Assembly (NCBI GenBank): GCA_024277285.1
Contig: JAJRVM010000068.1
Coordinates: forward strand, 1 to 5,968
Length of the DNA stretch: 5,968 nucleotides
Direction: 5' to 3'
Origin: Planctomycetota bacterium
GTDB lineage: Bacteria > Planctomycetota > Planctomycetia > Pirellulales > Pirellulaceae
Shown: in pieces, positions 1 to 5,756 of the stretch
Position numbering within the stretch: the first letter of the stretch is position 1
How the letters are laid out: each line of letters opens with the position of its first letter
Program-made: the position numbers and the translations under genes
Notes under the pieces: generated by a model
The model's input: the letters and a program-made list of their open reading frames with translations, nothing else
What the model was told of the DNA's origin: nothing
Databases searched by the model: none

Positions 1-996
1 ATGACACTGGAACGGCTCGCGAAACTCGGCTTGGTACGTATCACGCTGGACTTTGATGGGTCCGTACAGTCGACCAAGCGACGTGCAGAAGGGACAGCCG
101 TCGGCTTCAACAAGAAGAAGAAAGGGTCGCGAAGTTATTACCCGCTCTTTTGCACGATTGCCCAGACGGGACAAGTGTTTGATTTCTTGCATCGATCGGG
201 CAATGTTCATGACTCCAACGGTGCGAAAGACTATATTTTGAGCTGTGTCGAGCAAGTTCGTCACGCGTTGCCAGGAGTCGTGATCGAAGTCCGCATGGAC
301 AGCGCCTTCTTCAGTGACGAAATCGTGATGGCACTCGCTGGGCAACGAGTGGAGTTTACTGTCAGCGTTCCGTTTGAACGTTTTGTCGAACTGAAGGGCC
401 TCATCGAGCATCGGAGTCGCTGGATTCATATGAACGAAGACGTTTCTTACTTCGAGCGTCAATGGAAACCGAAATCCTGGAATCGTCGTTTTCGATTCTT
501 GTTCATCCGTACGCGGTCCAAGAAACAACGTAAAGGTCCGGTGCAGTTGGATTTGTTCCAGCCTCACGAATACGGCTATGAGTTCAAAGTAATCGTAACC
601 AACAAGGAAGTGGGAGCCCAGGCGATCGTGCAATACCACGAAGGACGAGGTTCCCAGGAAAACGTATTCGGCCAGTTGAAGACTCAGTGTCAGATGGATT
701 ACATCCCGGTACGGACTTGCACGGGAAATCAACTTTACTTATTGGCCACCGTGTTTGCTCACAACTTGGTTCGCGAATTGCAAATGATAACGCAGCCGCG
801 CGAACGCGGCACAACAAGCGGCCGCGCTACGCTATGGGTATTCGAGCAAGTCGGTACACTCCGAAAGACCGTCATTCAACGGGCTGGACGGCTCACCCAA
901 CCACGCGGTCGACTAACGCTGGCTTTCTGTCGCGGGAAGTTGCTCAAGGGACGGCTGTTGCAAATACTCGACCGTCTCGACTCCCTTGCGGCATGA
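1..996 (+). CDS. IS1380-family DDE transposase, N-terminus outside window
   Basis: Cut-and-paste type transposase acting on the ends of its own insertion sequence. The 331 visible residues match the catalytic core of IS1380-family (DDE group 1) enzymes. The first acidic strand is LDFDGS (D17/D19), followed by the family's SYYPLF and [11 protein letters not shown] stretches. The second acid is D100 in RMDSAFF and the third is E220 in the [16 protein letters not shown] region. A basic C-terminal tail ends at TGA 994-996. Family members are usually about 430-480 residues, so roughly 100 N-terminal residues are missing. The ATG at base 1 is therefore probably internal, with the gene continuing to the left. 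The visible part has no frameshift or stop and could belong to an active copy. Family assignment is from remembered motifs, not from a search. Confidence 0.85.
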   Translation: MTLERLAKLGLVRITLDFDGSVQSTKRRAEGTAVGFNKKKKGSRSYYPLFCTIAQTGQVFDFLHRSGNVHDSNGAKDYILSCVEQVRHALPGVVIEVRMDSAFFSDEIVMALAGQRVEFTVSVPFERFVELKGLIEHRSRWIHMNEDVSYFERQWKPKSWNRRFRFLFIRTRSKKQRKGPVQLDLFQPHEYGYEFKVIVTNKEVGAQAIVQYHEGRGSQENVFGQLKTQCQMDYIPVRTCTGNQLYLLATVFAHNLVRELQMITQPRERGTTSGRATLWVFEQVGTLRKTVIQRAGRLTQPRGRLTLAFCRGKLLKGRLLQILDRLDSLAA

Positions 997-1025
997 TTTT
1001 TTTGCAACGTTGGGGATAATCCAAG
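1..1025 (+). mobile_element. IS1380-family insertion sequence, right part
   Basis: This is the right part of the element encoding the transposase above. Kinase homology on the opposite strand stops between about 1010 and 1026. The segment after the transposase stop reads TTGCAACGTTGGGGATAATC then CAAG; its complement begins CTTGGATTATCCCC, which resembles the CC-rich termini I recall for this family. I place the right end at about 1025, with an error of some 15 bases. The left end and the target-site duplication are outside the window. Confidence 0.6.
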
Positions 1026-1612
1026 CCGTCGCAATGGCCGGCATCCGTGGCACGCACGATGTTGGGATGTTCCAAACGTCCGATGGCCTTCATTTCTCGT
1101 TCGAATCGTAGCGCCGCATTGCTTTCCAATAGCCGGCGCGTCGGAAGGAGCTTCAGTGCCAGCAGTTTGTCTAGCTTCGTGTGCACTGCCTTGTACACTG
1201 CTCCCATGCCGCCCTCCCCGATTTGCGCCAAGATCCGGTATTGTCCGATTTGCTTGGGAATCGATGTGCTGCTGTTGGGCGTGCTGTCGCGAATACTCTC
1301 GTCCGCGAGGTTCGACACGGTCGGTATCGCCACGGCTTTGATGACGGGAGGTATTCTATCGCCCAACACTTCGTTTCCCAACACACTGTCGCTCGAGAAA
1401 TCCAGCATCACGGCCCGTTCGTGGTTTGGCAGTGCGTCGTCTACTAATGAGTTGGCGGGAACGTCGTCCCGCGCGAGCAAACGTACCGTCTCGGCACACG
1501 CCGAACACGTCGAAAGATGCTCTCGCAGTTTCGTGAGAGTTTGCGCGTCCAACCTGCCGGTCGCATAACGCTGCAGTTGTTCTCGACCTGGACAGAATGA
1601 TCCACTCGCCAT
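1026..1612 (-). pseudogene. Serine/threonine protein kinase, 5' part only, cut by IS1380
   Basis: Hanks-type Ser/Thr kinase of the planctomycete kind. Counting from the ATG at 1612, residues 32-39 carry H-x3-C-x2-C, an anti-sigma-like zinc-finger motif. A linker of about 80 residues follows. The kinase fold starts near residue 122 (IGQYRILAQIGEGGMGAVYK), with the glycine-rich loop at 132-140, ATP-anchoring lysine K154 in LALKLL, the alpha-C glutamate around E173, and the EHPNIV strand at 181-186. Homology stops near residue 197 (AGHCDGL). The HRD catalytic loop, DFG motif and C-lobe are absent, and the open frame runs on about 25 codons into IS sequence to a stop at 944. The product could bind ATP at most and cannot phosphorylate. 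I chose the 1612 start because AGGAG sits 7 bases upstream; the frame also has an ATG at 1681 without such support. The rest of the gene may lie left of the IS. Confidence 0.8.
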
Positions 1613-1619
1613 CACGGTG

Positions 1620-1624
1620 CTCCT
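1620..1624 (-). promoter_or_regulatory. Shine-Dalgarno AGGAG of the kinase gene
   Basis: On the minus strand AGGAG lies 7 bases before the ATG at 1612. It decides the start in favour of 1612 over the in-frame ATG at 1681. Confidence 0.55.
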
Positions 1625-1736
1625 GATGCCCCACTGGAAAAAAATCGCTTTCCGGCAAGATGCGGGGCTCTCCGTCGGCATTGGCGGCGAGACGGAGGCA
1701 GTGCTCCGCTCCTTGCACTAACCTCAAATAGAAGGG

Positions 1737-1775
1737 CTTCGCGAATCTGTGACGAAGATTCTTCGCGAACTGTGA
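1737..1775. repeat. Palindrome-rich imperfect direct repeat in the kinase 5' region
   Basis: CTTCGCGAATCTGTGA (1737-1752) recurs as CTTCGCGAACTGTGA (1761-1775), differing by one missing base and starting 24 bases apart. Each copy holds the perfect 8-bp palindrome TTCGCGAA (1738-1745 and 1762-1769). Between them CGAAGA-T-TCTTCG (1753-1765) is a further perfect inverted repeat. The block lies between the predicted kinase promoter and start codon. That placement suits a dimeric regulator or an RNA hairpin in the leader, but function is inferred only from position and symmetry. Confidence 0.4.
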
Positions 1776-1834
1776 AAAACACCGCGCCAACGGCCGGATC
1801 CCGCACCTGATCCGGCTCCTCCTAGCCATGCGTT

Positions 1835-1863
1835 TTTCTAACCGGGGCACCGGGCGACGTCAA
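1835..1863 (-). promoter_or_regulatory. Sigma70-like promoter reading toward the kinase
   Basis: On the minus strand TTGACG (1863-1858, 5 of 6 to consensus) is followed after exactly 17 bases by TAGAAA (1840-1835, 4 of 6). Transcription would start near 1828 and give a leader of about 215 nt before the ATG at 1612. No convincing gene fills that leader: the open frames seen there show no recognisable family. The stretch 1613..1933 thus holds this promoter, the repeat block and otherwise nothing I recognise. Confidence 0.4.
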
Positions 1864-1933
1864 CTATTATATTTCCCTTCTGCCCAAGGAGGGTGCATTT
1901 ACGGAATCGCGTCTGCCCTAAAACCGAGCGAAA

Positions 1934-2650
1934 GTGTCAAGAGGAGAATTTAGACGGTTTTCGTATGCTGGTGACGAAGTTGGGCGAATTGGAGAGTCCT
2001 GTGAGGCAACAACCCCGTTCAAGGATGAGCGAAATGGCTCGTGGAACAATCAGCGAGCAAGAGTGGAACGTCTTCGTGGAATTGGCGGACCGTTTGGGAA
2101 TTGGACTTTGCACAAGAAGTACTTTCCTCACTTCGTCGCTATTGTCGACTTCGTGCATCCCCTCTCGTATATCTACAACGCGGCCCAGGTGATCGCACCT
2201 GACAATCCTTGGTCTTTCTACCTCAAGGCAAGCACTGATTGTTGGCAAGGTAGAGTTGCCGATCTGCTGGAACGTTTGCGTGCGTGGCAAACCCAAAATC
2301 CCACAGCAACGAATGAGTCGTTACCGGACCACGATCCTCGCGTAATCGTACAAACTGCAGTGACGTACCTGACCAATAACCAGAAGCGGATGGACTATCC
2401 TGCCTATCGCAAAGAAGGGCTCCCCGTCTCGACCTCCATGATCGAATCGCTGATCAAAGAGGTCAACTTTCGGGTCAAAGGCACGGAGACATTCTGGAAC
2501 CGTCCTGAGGGATCCGAGGCGATCCTGCAAGTCCGGGCCGCCGCCCTCTGCGACGATGACCGCCTCAGCAGCTGGATTCTCAAGCGTCGCGACTCCTATT
2601 TCTATCGTCGATCCACCGATAGCAGTAGGTCGCTAGCAACCGCCAGCTAA
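1934..2650 (+). pseudogene. ISKra4-family transposase, C-terminal half, 5'-degenerate
   Basis: From about 2099 to the stop at 2650 the frame matches the C-terminal half of ISKra4-family DDE transposases. NWTLHKKYFPHFVAIVDFVH (residues 56-75 from 1934) carries the second acidic residue, D72. W104-Q-G is the conserved CWQG. YLTNNQKRMDYPAYRKEGLP leads into MIESLIKE with the third acid E171. VKGTETFWN and EAILQVRAAAL-DDDRL close the domain. Family members are about 450-500 residues; here only about 180 are recognisable. Upstream of 2099 the frame loses similarity. The next frame reads FVELADRLG (about 2071-2097), which resembles the FVADG lead-in, so a one-base deletion near 2097-2100 is likely. 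The N-terminal domain and first acidic residue were not found, so I regard it as a dead remnant. Confidence 0.75.
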
Positions 2651-2676
2651 AAACAAATCCGCTTCTGGACCCGTCT

Positions 2677-2700
2677 CGACGCGCCGTCGGGTATTTTCTT
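2677..2700. terminator. Possible weak terminator between convergent remnants
   Basis: CGACG-CGC-CGTCG (2677-2689) forms a 5-bp stem with a 3-base loop. An alternative wider pairing joins CCCG (2670-2673) and CGGG (2688-2691). TATTTTCTT follows on the plus strand. It sits between the ISKra4 remnant and the convergent dockerin remnant, where a terminator is expected, but the stem is short and the T-run interrupted. Confidence 0.25.
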
Positions 2701-3442
2701 ACTCTGCGAAAAGTCCCTTGAGCGACAGACTTACAGCCTGCTCCAGATCGTCGTCCCGCTGTTGCTCGTGACGCGCGGCGTGGAAGCGGTGGGCCAAGTC
2801 ACTCCATGTTGAATCCACCGCGTTTGGAAAACCAACGATCAACGCGCAGTCAAAGCCTTCATCAGTTGACGTGGACAACTCATCCCAAACGCTTGAAACC
2901 ATTGTCCGTGGCATGTCCCGCCGTTGCTGCGAGAAGGGTGCCAACAACAAATCCATGCTCCCCAGCCACGGTCGATGAACACCACGCACATCGAGAACGC
3001 CGCTGACGATCTGAGTCAAAGACAAGTCGCAATCCTCGAACGACTCATGAATAGTTTCTTCACATTTTTCGCGCATCGGTTGTTCATGGCCAACTGCCAG
3101 AACACCTTCGGCCACAGGCTGCGTAGCTTCTATAGCACTCGCCAATAAGGGAACGGCAATCGTGACGTGTGACTCGGAAGATTGGCCGGTTGGAACGTCG
3201 ACGGCCACAGTAGAGGAAAACGAAGCCTTCTCCAGCGGCAACTCGGTGCCGGCCAGCGGTCCCGCGCCCTGCTCGACGGCGGCGCCACTGTCATTGACCG
3301 ACACCTTCACCGGGTTGGGGGCGGAAAGATCGATCAAGTTAAGGTCGGTGAGCCACGTGGAGGGATTACTGCGCGCGATCAGGTCGTCTTGCACGTTCAC
3401 GGCCTTGTCCCGGTTGTAGTCGTACGCGTCCTCGATCGGCAA
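2699..3442 (-). pseudogene. Dockerin-bearing surface/secreted protein, C-terminal remnant
   Basis: 247 residues plus stop, the tail of what was probably a large exported protein. The start, LPIEDAYDYNRDKAVNVQDD, holds a dockerin/EF-hand-type calcium loop D-x-N-x-D-x-x-V-x-x-x-D. LIARSNPSTWLTDLNLIDLS follows, a helix form seen after such loops near the C-terminus of many planctomycete adhesin-like proteins. Only one loop is present; classical dockerins have two. The remaining ~200 residues are low in recognisable motifs and end in an acidic/His-rich tail (HAARHEQQRDDDLEQAV) typical of these proteins' ends. The recognisable sequence begins at 3442, directly beside the terminal repeat of the RAYT unit. 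The open frame continues into that unit to an ATG at 3556, but those 38 residues are not domain sequence. The N-terminal bulk and any signal peptide are missing and were not found beyond the unit's other end. Confidence 0.6.
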
Positions 3443-3482
3443 GAAATGGGGAGGGGTACATTTTATGCGGCAATCTACGCAG
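3443..3482 (+). repeat. Terminal repeat A (left end of RAYT unit)
   Basis: It begins GAAATGGGGAGGGGTACA and ends CTACGCAG. Ungapped, it matches repeat B (5578-5617) at 29 of 40 positions, including the first 11 bases, GTAC at positions 14-17, TTTT at 19-22 and CTACGCAG at 33-40. Against the right-end repeat E it matches 19 of the first 22 positions. The inner part aligns only if a 2-base shift is allowed (CAATC-x-ACG in both). Confidence 0.7.
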
Positions 3483-3652
3483 TGTGGGACGTGAGCGATC
3501 AACGAAATCAACGCATCCCATTTCTCGGCTCTTTTTCCACGAAGGGTCGAGGACACCGTTGGTGATTCTTCTAATGGAACGCTTGCCGTTGTTGAGCGGC
3601 AACGAGTTGAAGAGCATGCGCGAGCATGTTGGTTGCCGGTGCGCGCGTAGGA

Positions 3653-3664
3653 CCCGCCGGCGGG
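3653..3664. repeat. Perfect 12-bp GC palindrome before the RAYT start
   Basis: CCCGCCGGCGGG is its own reverse complement and ends 10 bases before the GTG at 3675. A weaker stem TTGCCG/CGGCAA (3583-3588 with 3597-3602) lies 50 bases upstream. In RNA either could occlude the ribosome site; no clear Shine-Dalgarno is visible here. Confidence 0.3.
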
Positions 3665-3674
3665 AAAACACCAC

Positions 3675-4397
3675 GTGCCACGAGGGAAGCGACATTGTCC
3701 TGGAGGAACCGCATTTCACGTGCTGAATCGGGGGAATGCACGGCAGACGCTGTTTTTTGGACCAGCAGATGACGAAGCTTTCGTGCGTGTCGTGAAAGAA
3801 ACGTTGCTGATCGTTCCGATGCGGATACTCGGTTACTCCTTTATGGCGAACCACTGGCATTTCGTGCCGTGGCCGGAACTGGATGATCAGCTATCCGCAT
3901 TTTTGCACCCGATGACAACGACCCGCGTGCGTCGCTGGCAGAAGGCTCATCACCGTGAAAGTGAAGGGCACGTCTACCAAGGTCCCTTCAAGTCGTTTCC
4001 CGTGGAGAGTGACGAGCATTTCTACACAGCGTTCCGCCACGTCGAGCGGAATCCGGTGCCTGCCGGACTCGTCGAACGCGCTGAGGACTGGGTGTGGACC
4101 AGTGCCCGCGCTCGACTGCATCCCGACGATTCTCGCGCGCTGCCGCTCTGCGATTGGCCGGTGCCATGACCAGACGATTGGCTCCGTCGTGTGAACCAGG
4201 CGCTGACTGGCGCCGAGATCGATGCCCTGCGCCGATGTGCCGAGCGAGGTAGGCCCTACGGCGGCGGCCAATGGATCGAGCAGACTGCCAGGCAGCTTGG
4301 ACTACAGTTCACACTCCGCGCGCGGCCGCGGAACAATTCGCATCGATGCACGCCGCACGTGCCGACAATGACAGGAAGGTGTCACGACACACGATAA
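3675..4397 (+). pseudogene. REP-associated tyrosine transposase (RAYT, Y1/HUH type), inactivated
   Basis: HUH-type single-strand DNA nuclease of the IS200-like RAYT group. The start GTG-CCA-CGA gives MPRGKR, where relatives usually have MPR from ATG. CPGGTAFHVLNRGNARQTLFF (8-28) is the family's opening; the metal-binding H-x-H is H60-W-H62 in MANHWHF; GHVYQGPFKSFPV (98-110) is also conserved. Three defects are visible. First, FRHVERNP (120-127) has H122 (CAC, 4038-4040) where relatives have the tyrosine that attacks DNA. Second, codon 165 is TGA (4167-4169). The same frame continues PDDWLRRVNQAL and RGRPYGGGQW-x5-ARQLGL, typical family tail, so CGA probably became TGA. Third, the last ~20 codons before the 4397 stop depart from the usual LRPRGRP end. 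The gene is best read as a recent pseudogene; the shorter 164-residue product is possible but would lack the nucleophile. Confidence 0.8.
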
Positions 4398-4447
4398 CTT
4401 GCCTGTGTTGCCTCGTCGATTGGCGAAAATGTACGGCTCCCCTTTTC
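4398..4447 (-). repeat. Terminal repeat E (right end of RAYT unit, inverted)
   Basis: Read on the minus strand it begins GAAAAGGGGAGCCGTACA and ends AGGCAAG. Ungapped it matches repeat B (5578-5627) at 38 of 50 positions, the best pairing in the window. It is in inverted orientation to repeat A, with 19 of 22 matches in the outer core. Confidence 0.75.
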
Positions 4448-4461
4448 CTTCAACCTGGGGC

Positions 4462-4490
4462 ATGACTTTACCGCAACGCCGGGGTATATT
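4462..4490 (+). promoter_or_regulatory. Sigma70-like promoter of the PIG-L gene
   Basis: ATGACT (4462-4467, 4 of 6 to the -35 consensus), 17-base spacer, TATATT (4485-4490, 5 of 6 to the -10). Transcription would start near 4497, about 38 bases before the PIG-L ATG. It lies just outside the RAYT unit, so the gene likely drives itself independently of the mobile element. Confidence 0.45.
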
Positions 4491-4496
4491 TTACCA

Positions 4497-4538
4497 ATGG
4501 CGTTACTGATGTTCAGCATGCAAAGGAACTCGCGATGA
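4497..4538 (+). other. Candidate 13-codon leader ORF overlapping the PIG-L start
   Basis: ATG at 4497 opens MALLMFSMQRNSR and stops at TGA 4536-4538, overlapping the PIG-L ATG (4535-4537) as ATGA. Its ATG coincides with the predicted transcription start, so it would be leaderless. It may be chance; it has no Shine-Dalgarno. Confidence 0.2.
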
Positions 4539-5497
4539 AGAGATGGCACATGTTTGCAGGTGGGGTTGGCTTCGGCCTTTTGTTGGCAACCGCGTTGGGG
4601 TTTGCCGTGTCGCGTGGCGATGATGGCGAGTTGACGGCAAAGACGTTTGCCGGCACTCCCATTCGAACCGATGATGGCAAGCTCGGGATCGTCGTGCTCG
4701 GCGCTCATCCGGATGACTGCGAGATTCGGGCGGGCGGCACGTCCATCTTATGGTCACGGCGTGGCGATCACGTAAAGTTCGTCTCCATGACCAACGGAGA
4801 CATCGGCCACTGGAGAATGGCGGGCGGCCCCTTGGCGAAACGACGGTTTGCCGAAGTATCCGCGGCGGACAAGATGCTTGGCGCCACGACCCACGTACTG
4901 GACGTTCACGACGGTGAACTGATGCCGACGTTGGAGAACCGCAAGATTATCACGCGTTTGATTCGCCAATGGAATGCCGACATCGTCATCGGGCACCGGC
5001 CCAATGACTACCACCCTGATCACCGCTATACGGGCGTTCTGATGCAGGACTGTGCCTATATGGTTGGCGTTCCGTTCCTCTGCCCCGACACCCCCGCCCT
5101 CAAGAAGAACCCCGTGTTCCTCTATTCGTACGACCGGTTCAAGCTTCCGAATCCATTTCGACCCGACCTCGTCGTTTCGATCGACTCGGTCATCGAGCAG
5201 AAAGTCGACGCGTTGGCGAAGATGGAATCGCAGTTTCTCGAAGGCGGAGCTATGGGCAGCGTCGAACGCGCGCCCAAGACAGCGGAAGAGCGGACATCTG
5301 GATTGGAACGCGTTCGCGAGAGTTTTCGGCGCCGTTTTGCTGGGGTCGCGAATTCGTGTCGCCAGCAGTTGATCGCACTCTACGGTGAAGAAGCGGGAAA
5401 GAACGTGAAATATGCCGAGGCATTTCAGCTCTGCGAATACGGGCGACAGCCGAGCAAGGAGGAACTGCAACGCCTGTTTCCCATTGCCTCGCAGTAG
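4535..5497 (+). CDS. PIG-L/LmbE family deacetylase, membrane-anchored or exported
   Basis: Zinc-dependent N-acetylglucosaminyl-type deacetylase of the PIG-L (LmbE) superfamily, which removes acetyl groups from amino-sugar substrates; the actual substrate cannot be read from sequence. 320 residues, apparently complete. Residues 1-6 are basic, 7-24 are a hydrophobic stretch (signal peptide or anchor), and the catalytic domain runs about 50-300. GAHPDDCE (56-63) carries the zinc and base residues H58, D60 and D61; HRPNDYHPDH (154-163) supplies the second metal histidine, H160 or H163. MTNGDIGH (85-92), DGELMPT (126-132) and KYAEAF with CEYGRQPSKEELQRLFP near the C-terminus fit the planctomycete subgroup I recall. 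The start is set by AAGGA at 4523-4527, 7 bases ahead. It stands alone, with mobile DNA on both sides, and shows no frameshift or lost key residue. Confidence 0.92.
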   Translation: MKRWHMFAGGVGFGLLLATALGFAVSRGDDGELTAKTFAGTPIRTDDGKLGIVVLGAHPDDCEIRAGGTSILWSRRGDHVKFVSMTNGDIGHWRMAGGPLAKRRFAEVSAADKMLGATTHVLDVHDGELMPTLENRKIITRLIRQWNADIVIGHRPNDYHPDHRYTGVLMQDCAYMVGVPFLCPDTPALKKNPVFLYSYDRFKLPNPFRPDLVVSIDSVIEQKVDALAKMESQFLEGGAMGSVERAPKTAEERTSGLERVRESFRRRFAGVANSCRQQLIALYGEEAGKNVKYAEAFQLCEYGRQPSKEELQRLFPIASQ

Positions 5498-5520
5498 ACT
5501 TGGCCTCCTCGAGACAGCCT

Positions 5521-5551
5521 GGTGGCAGCGAACGGCTTGTGCCGACCCACC
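5521..5551 (+). terminator. Interrupted stem-loop after the PIG-L gene
   Basis: GGTGG (5521-5525) pairs with CCACC (5547-5551), enclosing CGGC-TTGT-GCCG (5533-5544). It starts 24 bases after the stop codon. No T-run follows, so intrinsic termination is doubtful. Confidence 0.2.
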
Positions 5552-5564
5552 ACGCGCCGGAAAG

Positions 5565-5588
5565 GGGAGAAATGGGAGAAATGGGGAG
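5565..5588 (+). repeat. 9-bp tandem repeat at the outer edge of repeat B
   Basis: GGGAGAAAT occurs twice in tandem (5565-5573, 5574-5582), followed by a partial third unit GGGGAG. The unit resembles the outermost bases of the terminal repeat itself, suggesting small duplications at the element's edge. Confidence 0.55.
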
Positions 5589-5627
5589 TAGTACTTTTTC
5601 GCCAGACGACTACGCAGGCTAGGCAAG
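5578..5627 (+). repeat. Terminal repeat B
   Basis: It begins GAAATGGGGAGTAGTAC and ends AGGCAAG. It matches repeat E at 38 of 50 ungapped positions and repeat A at 29 of 40, so it links the gene-less unit to the RAYT unit. Confidence 0.75.
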
Positions 5628-5660
5628 GCGAACTTCTTGCCCATATACCACTAGCTCATA

Positions 5661-5678
5661 GTGACATTGAAGTGTCAC
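5661..5678. repeat. Perfect hairpin inside the gene-less unit
   Basis: GTGACA and TGTCAC, a 6-bp perfect stem around a 6-base loop TTGAAG, lie at the centre of the 170-bp unit. The stem could be part of its fold or a binding site. Confidence 0.4.
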
Positions 5679-5711
5679 GTTACAACCTGCATTGGTTCTT
5701 CCCACCTCCCC

Positions 5712-5747
5712 TGTTTCGCCACGAAACATGTACTACTCCCCCTTTTT
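5712..5747 (-). repeat. Terminal repeat C, inverted, with hairpin
   Basis: On the minus strand it has AAAAGGGGGAGTAGTACATG, matching B over AGTAGTAC and the preceding G-run, and E in the ACAT that follows. It is more diverged inside, where TGTTTCG-CCA-CGAAACA (5712-5728) forms a 7-bp stem with a 3-base loop, the short hairpin style typical of REP sequences. Confidence 0.55.
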
Positions 5748-5756
5748 CTTTCGCTC

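Larger units (their letters stand above)
3443..4447 (+). mobile_element. RAYT unit bounded by inverted terminal repeats
   Basis: About 1 kb unit with one REP-associated tyrosine transposase gene, flanked by an inverted pair of related repeats (3443-3482 and 4398-4447). The recognisable dockerin coding sequence on the left stops exactly at 3443, and the transposase frame finally closes at 4397, one base before the right repeat. The layout resembles a REP-flanked RAYT locus. Whether the unit moved as a whole, or the repeats accumulated around the gene, cannot be told from one copy. Confidence 0.6.
5578..5747 (+). mobile_element. Gene-less MITE/REPIN-like unit sharing the RAYT ends
   Basis: 170 bp bounded by an inverted pair of the terminal repeat: B (5578-5627) and C (about 5712-5747, minus). 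The two arms share a perfect 12-bp inverted match, GGGGAGTAGTAC at 5583-5594 and GTACTACTCCCC at 5730-5741. No coding sequence lies between. Internal perfect hairpins are GTGACA-TTGAAG-TGTCAC (5661-5678) and TGTTTCG-CCA-CGAAACA (5712-5728). The best reading is a non-autonomous unit mobilised in trans by a RAYT; this is inference from the shared ends. Confidence 0.6.

Noticed and set aside
1047..1568. 173-codon plus-strand open frame opposite the kinase
   Set aside because: It is the complement of clear kinase coding sequence (P-loop, ATP lysine) and has no recognisable domain.
1356..1850. 164-codon minus-strand frame upstream of and overlapping the kinase, considered as an ECF sigma factor partner
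   Set aside because: No sigma region 2 or 4 motifs are visible; half of it is a shadow of the kinase and the rest translates the repeat block.
3453..4493. Direct repeat GGGGTACATTTTA (3453) and GGGGTATATTTTA (4481), 12 of 13 matching, spanning the RAYT gene
   Set aside because: The right copy lies outside the inverted repeat E and overlaps the predicted PIG-L -10 box; similarity does not extend, so it looks like coincidence of T/A-rich words.
4754..5644. 296-codon open frame on the minus strand opposite the PIG-L gene
   Set aside because: It is antisense to a gene with complete catalytic motifs, shows no family features itself, and its beginning is a translation of the GGGAGAAAT tandem repeat.
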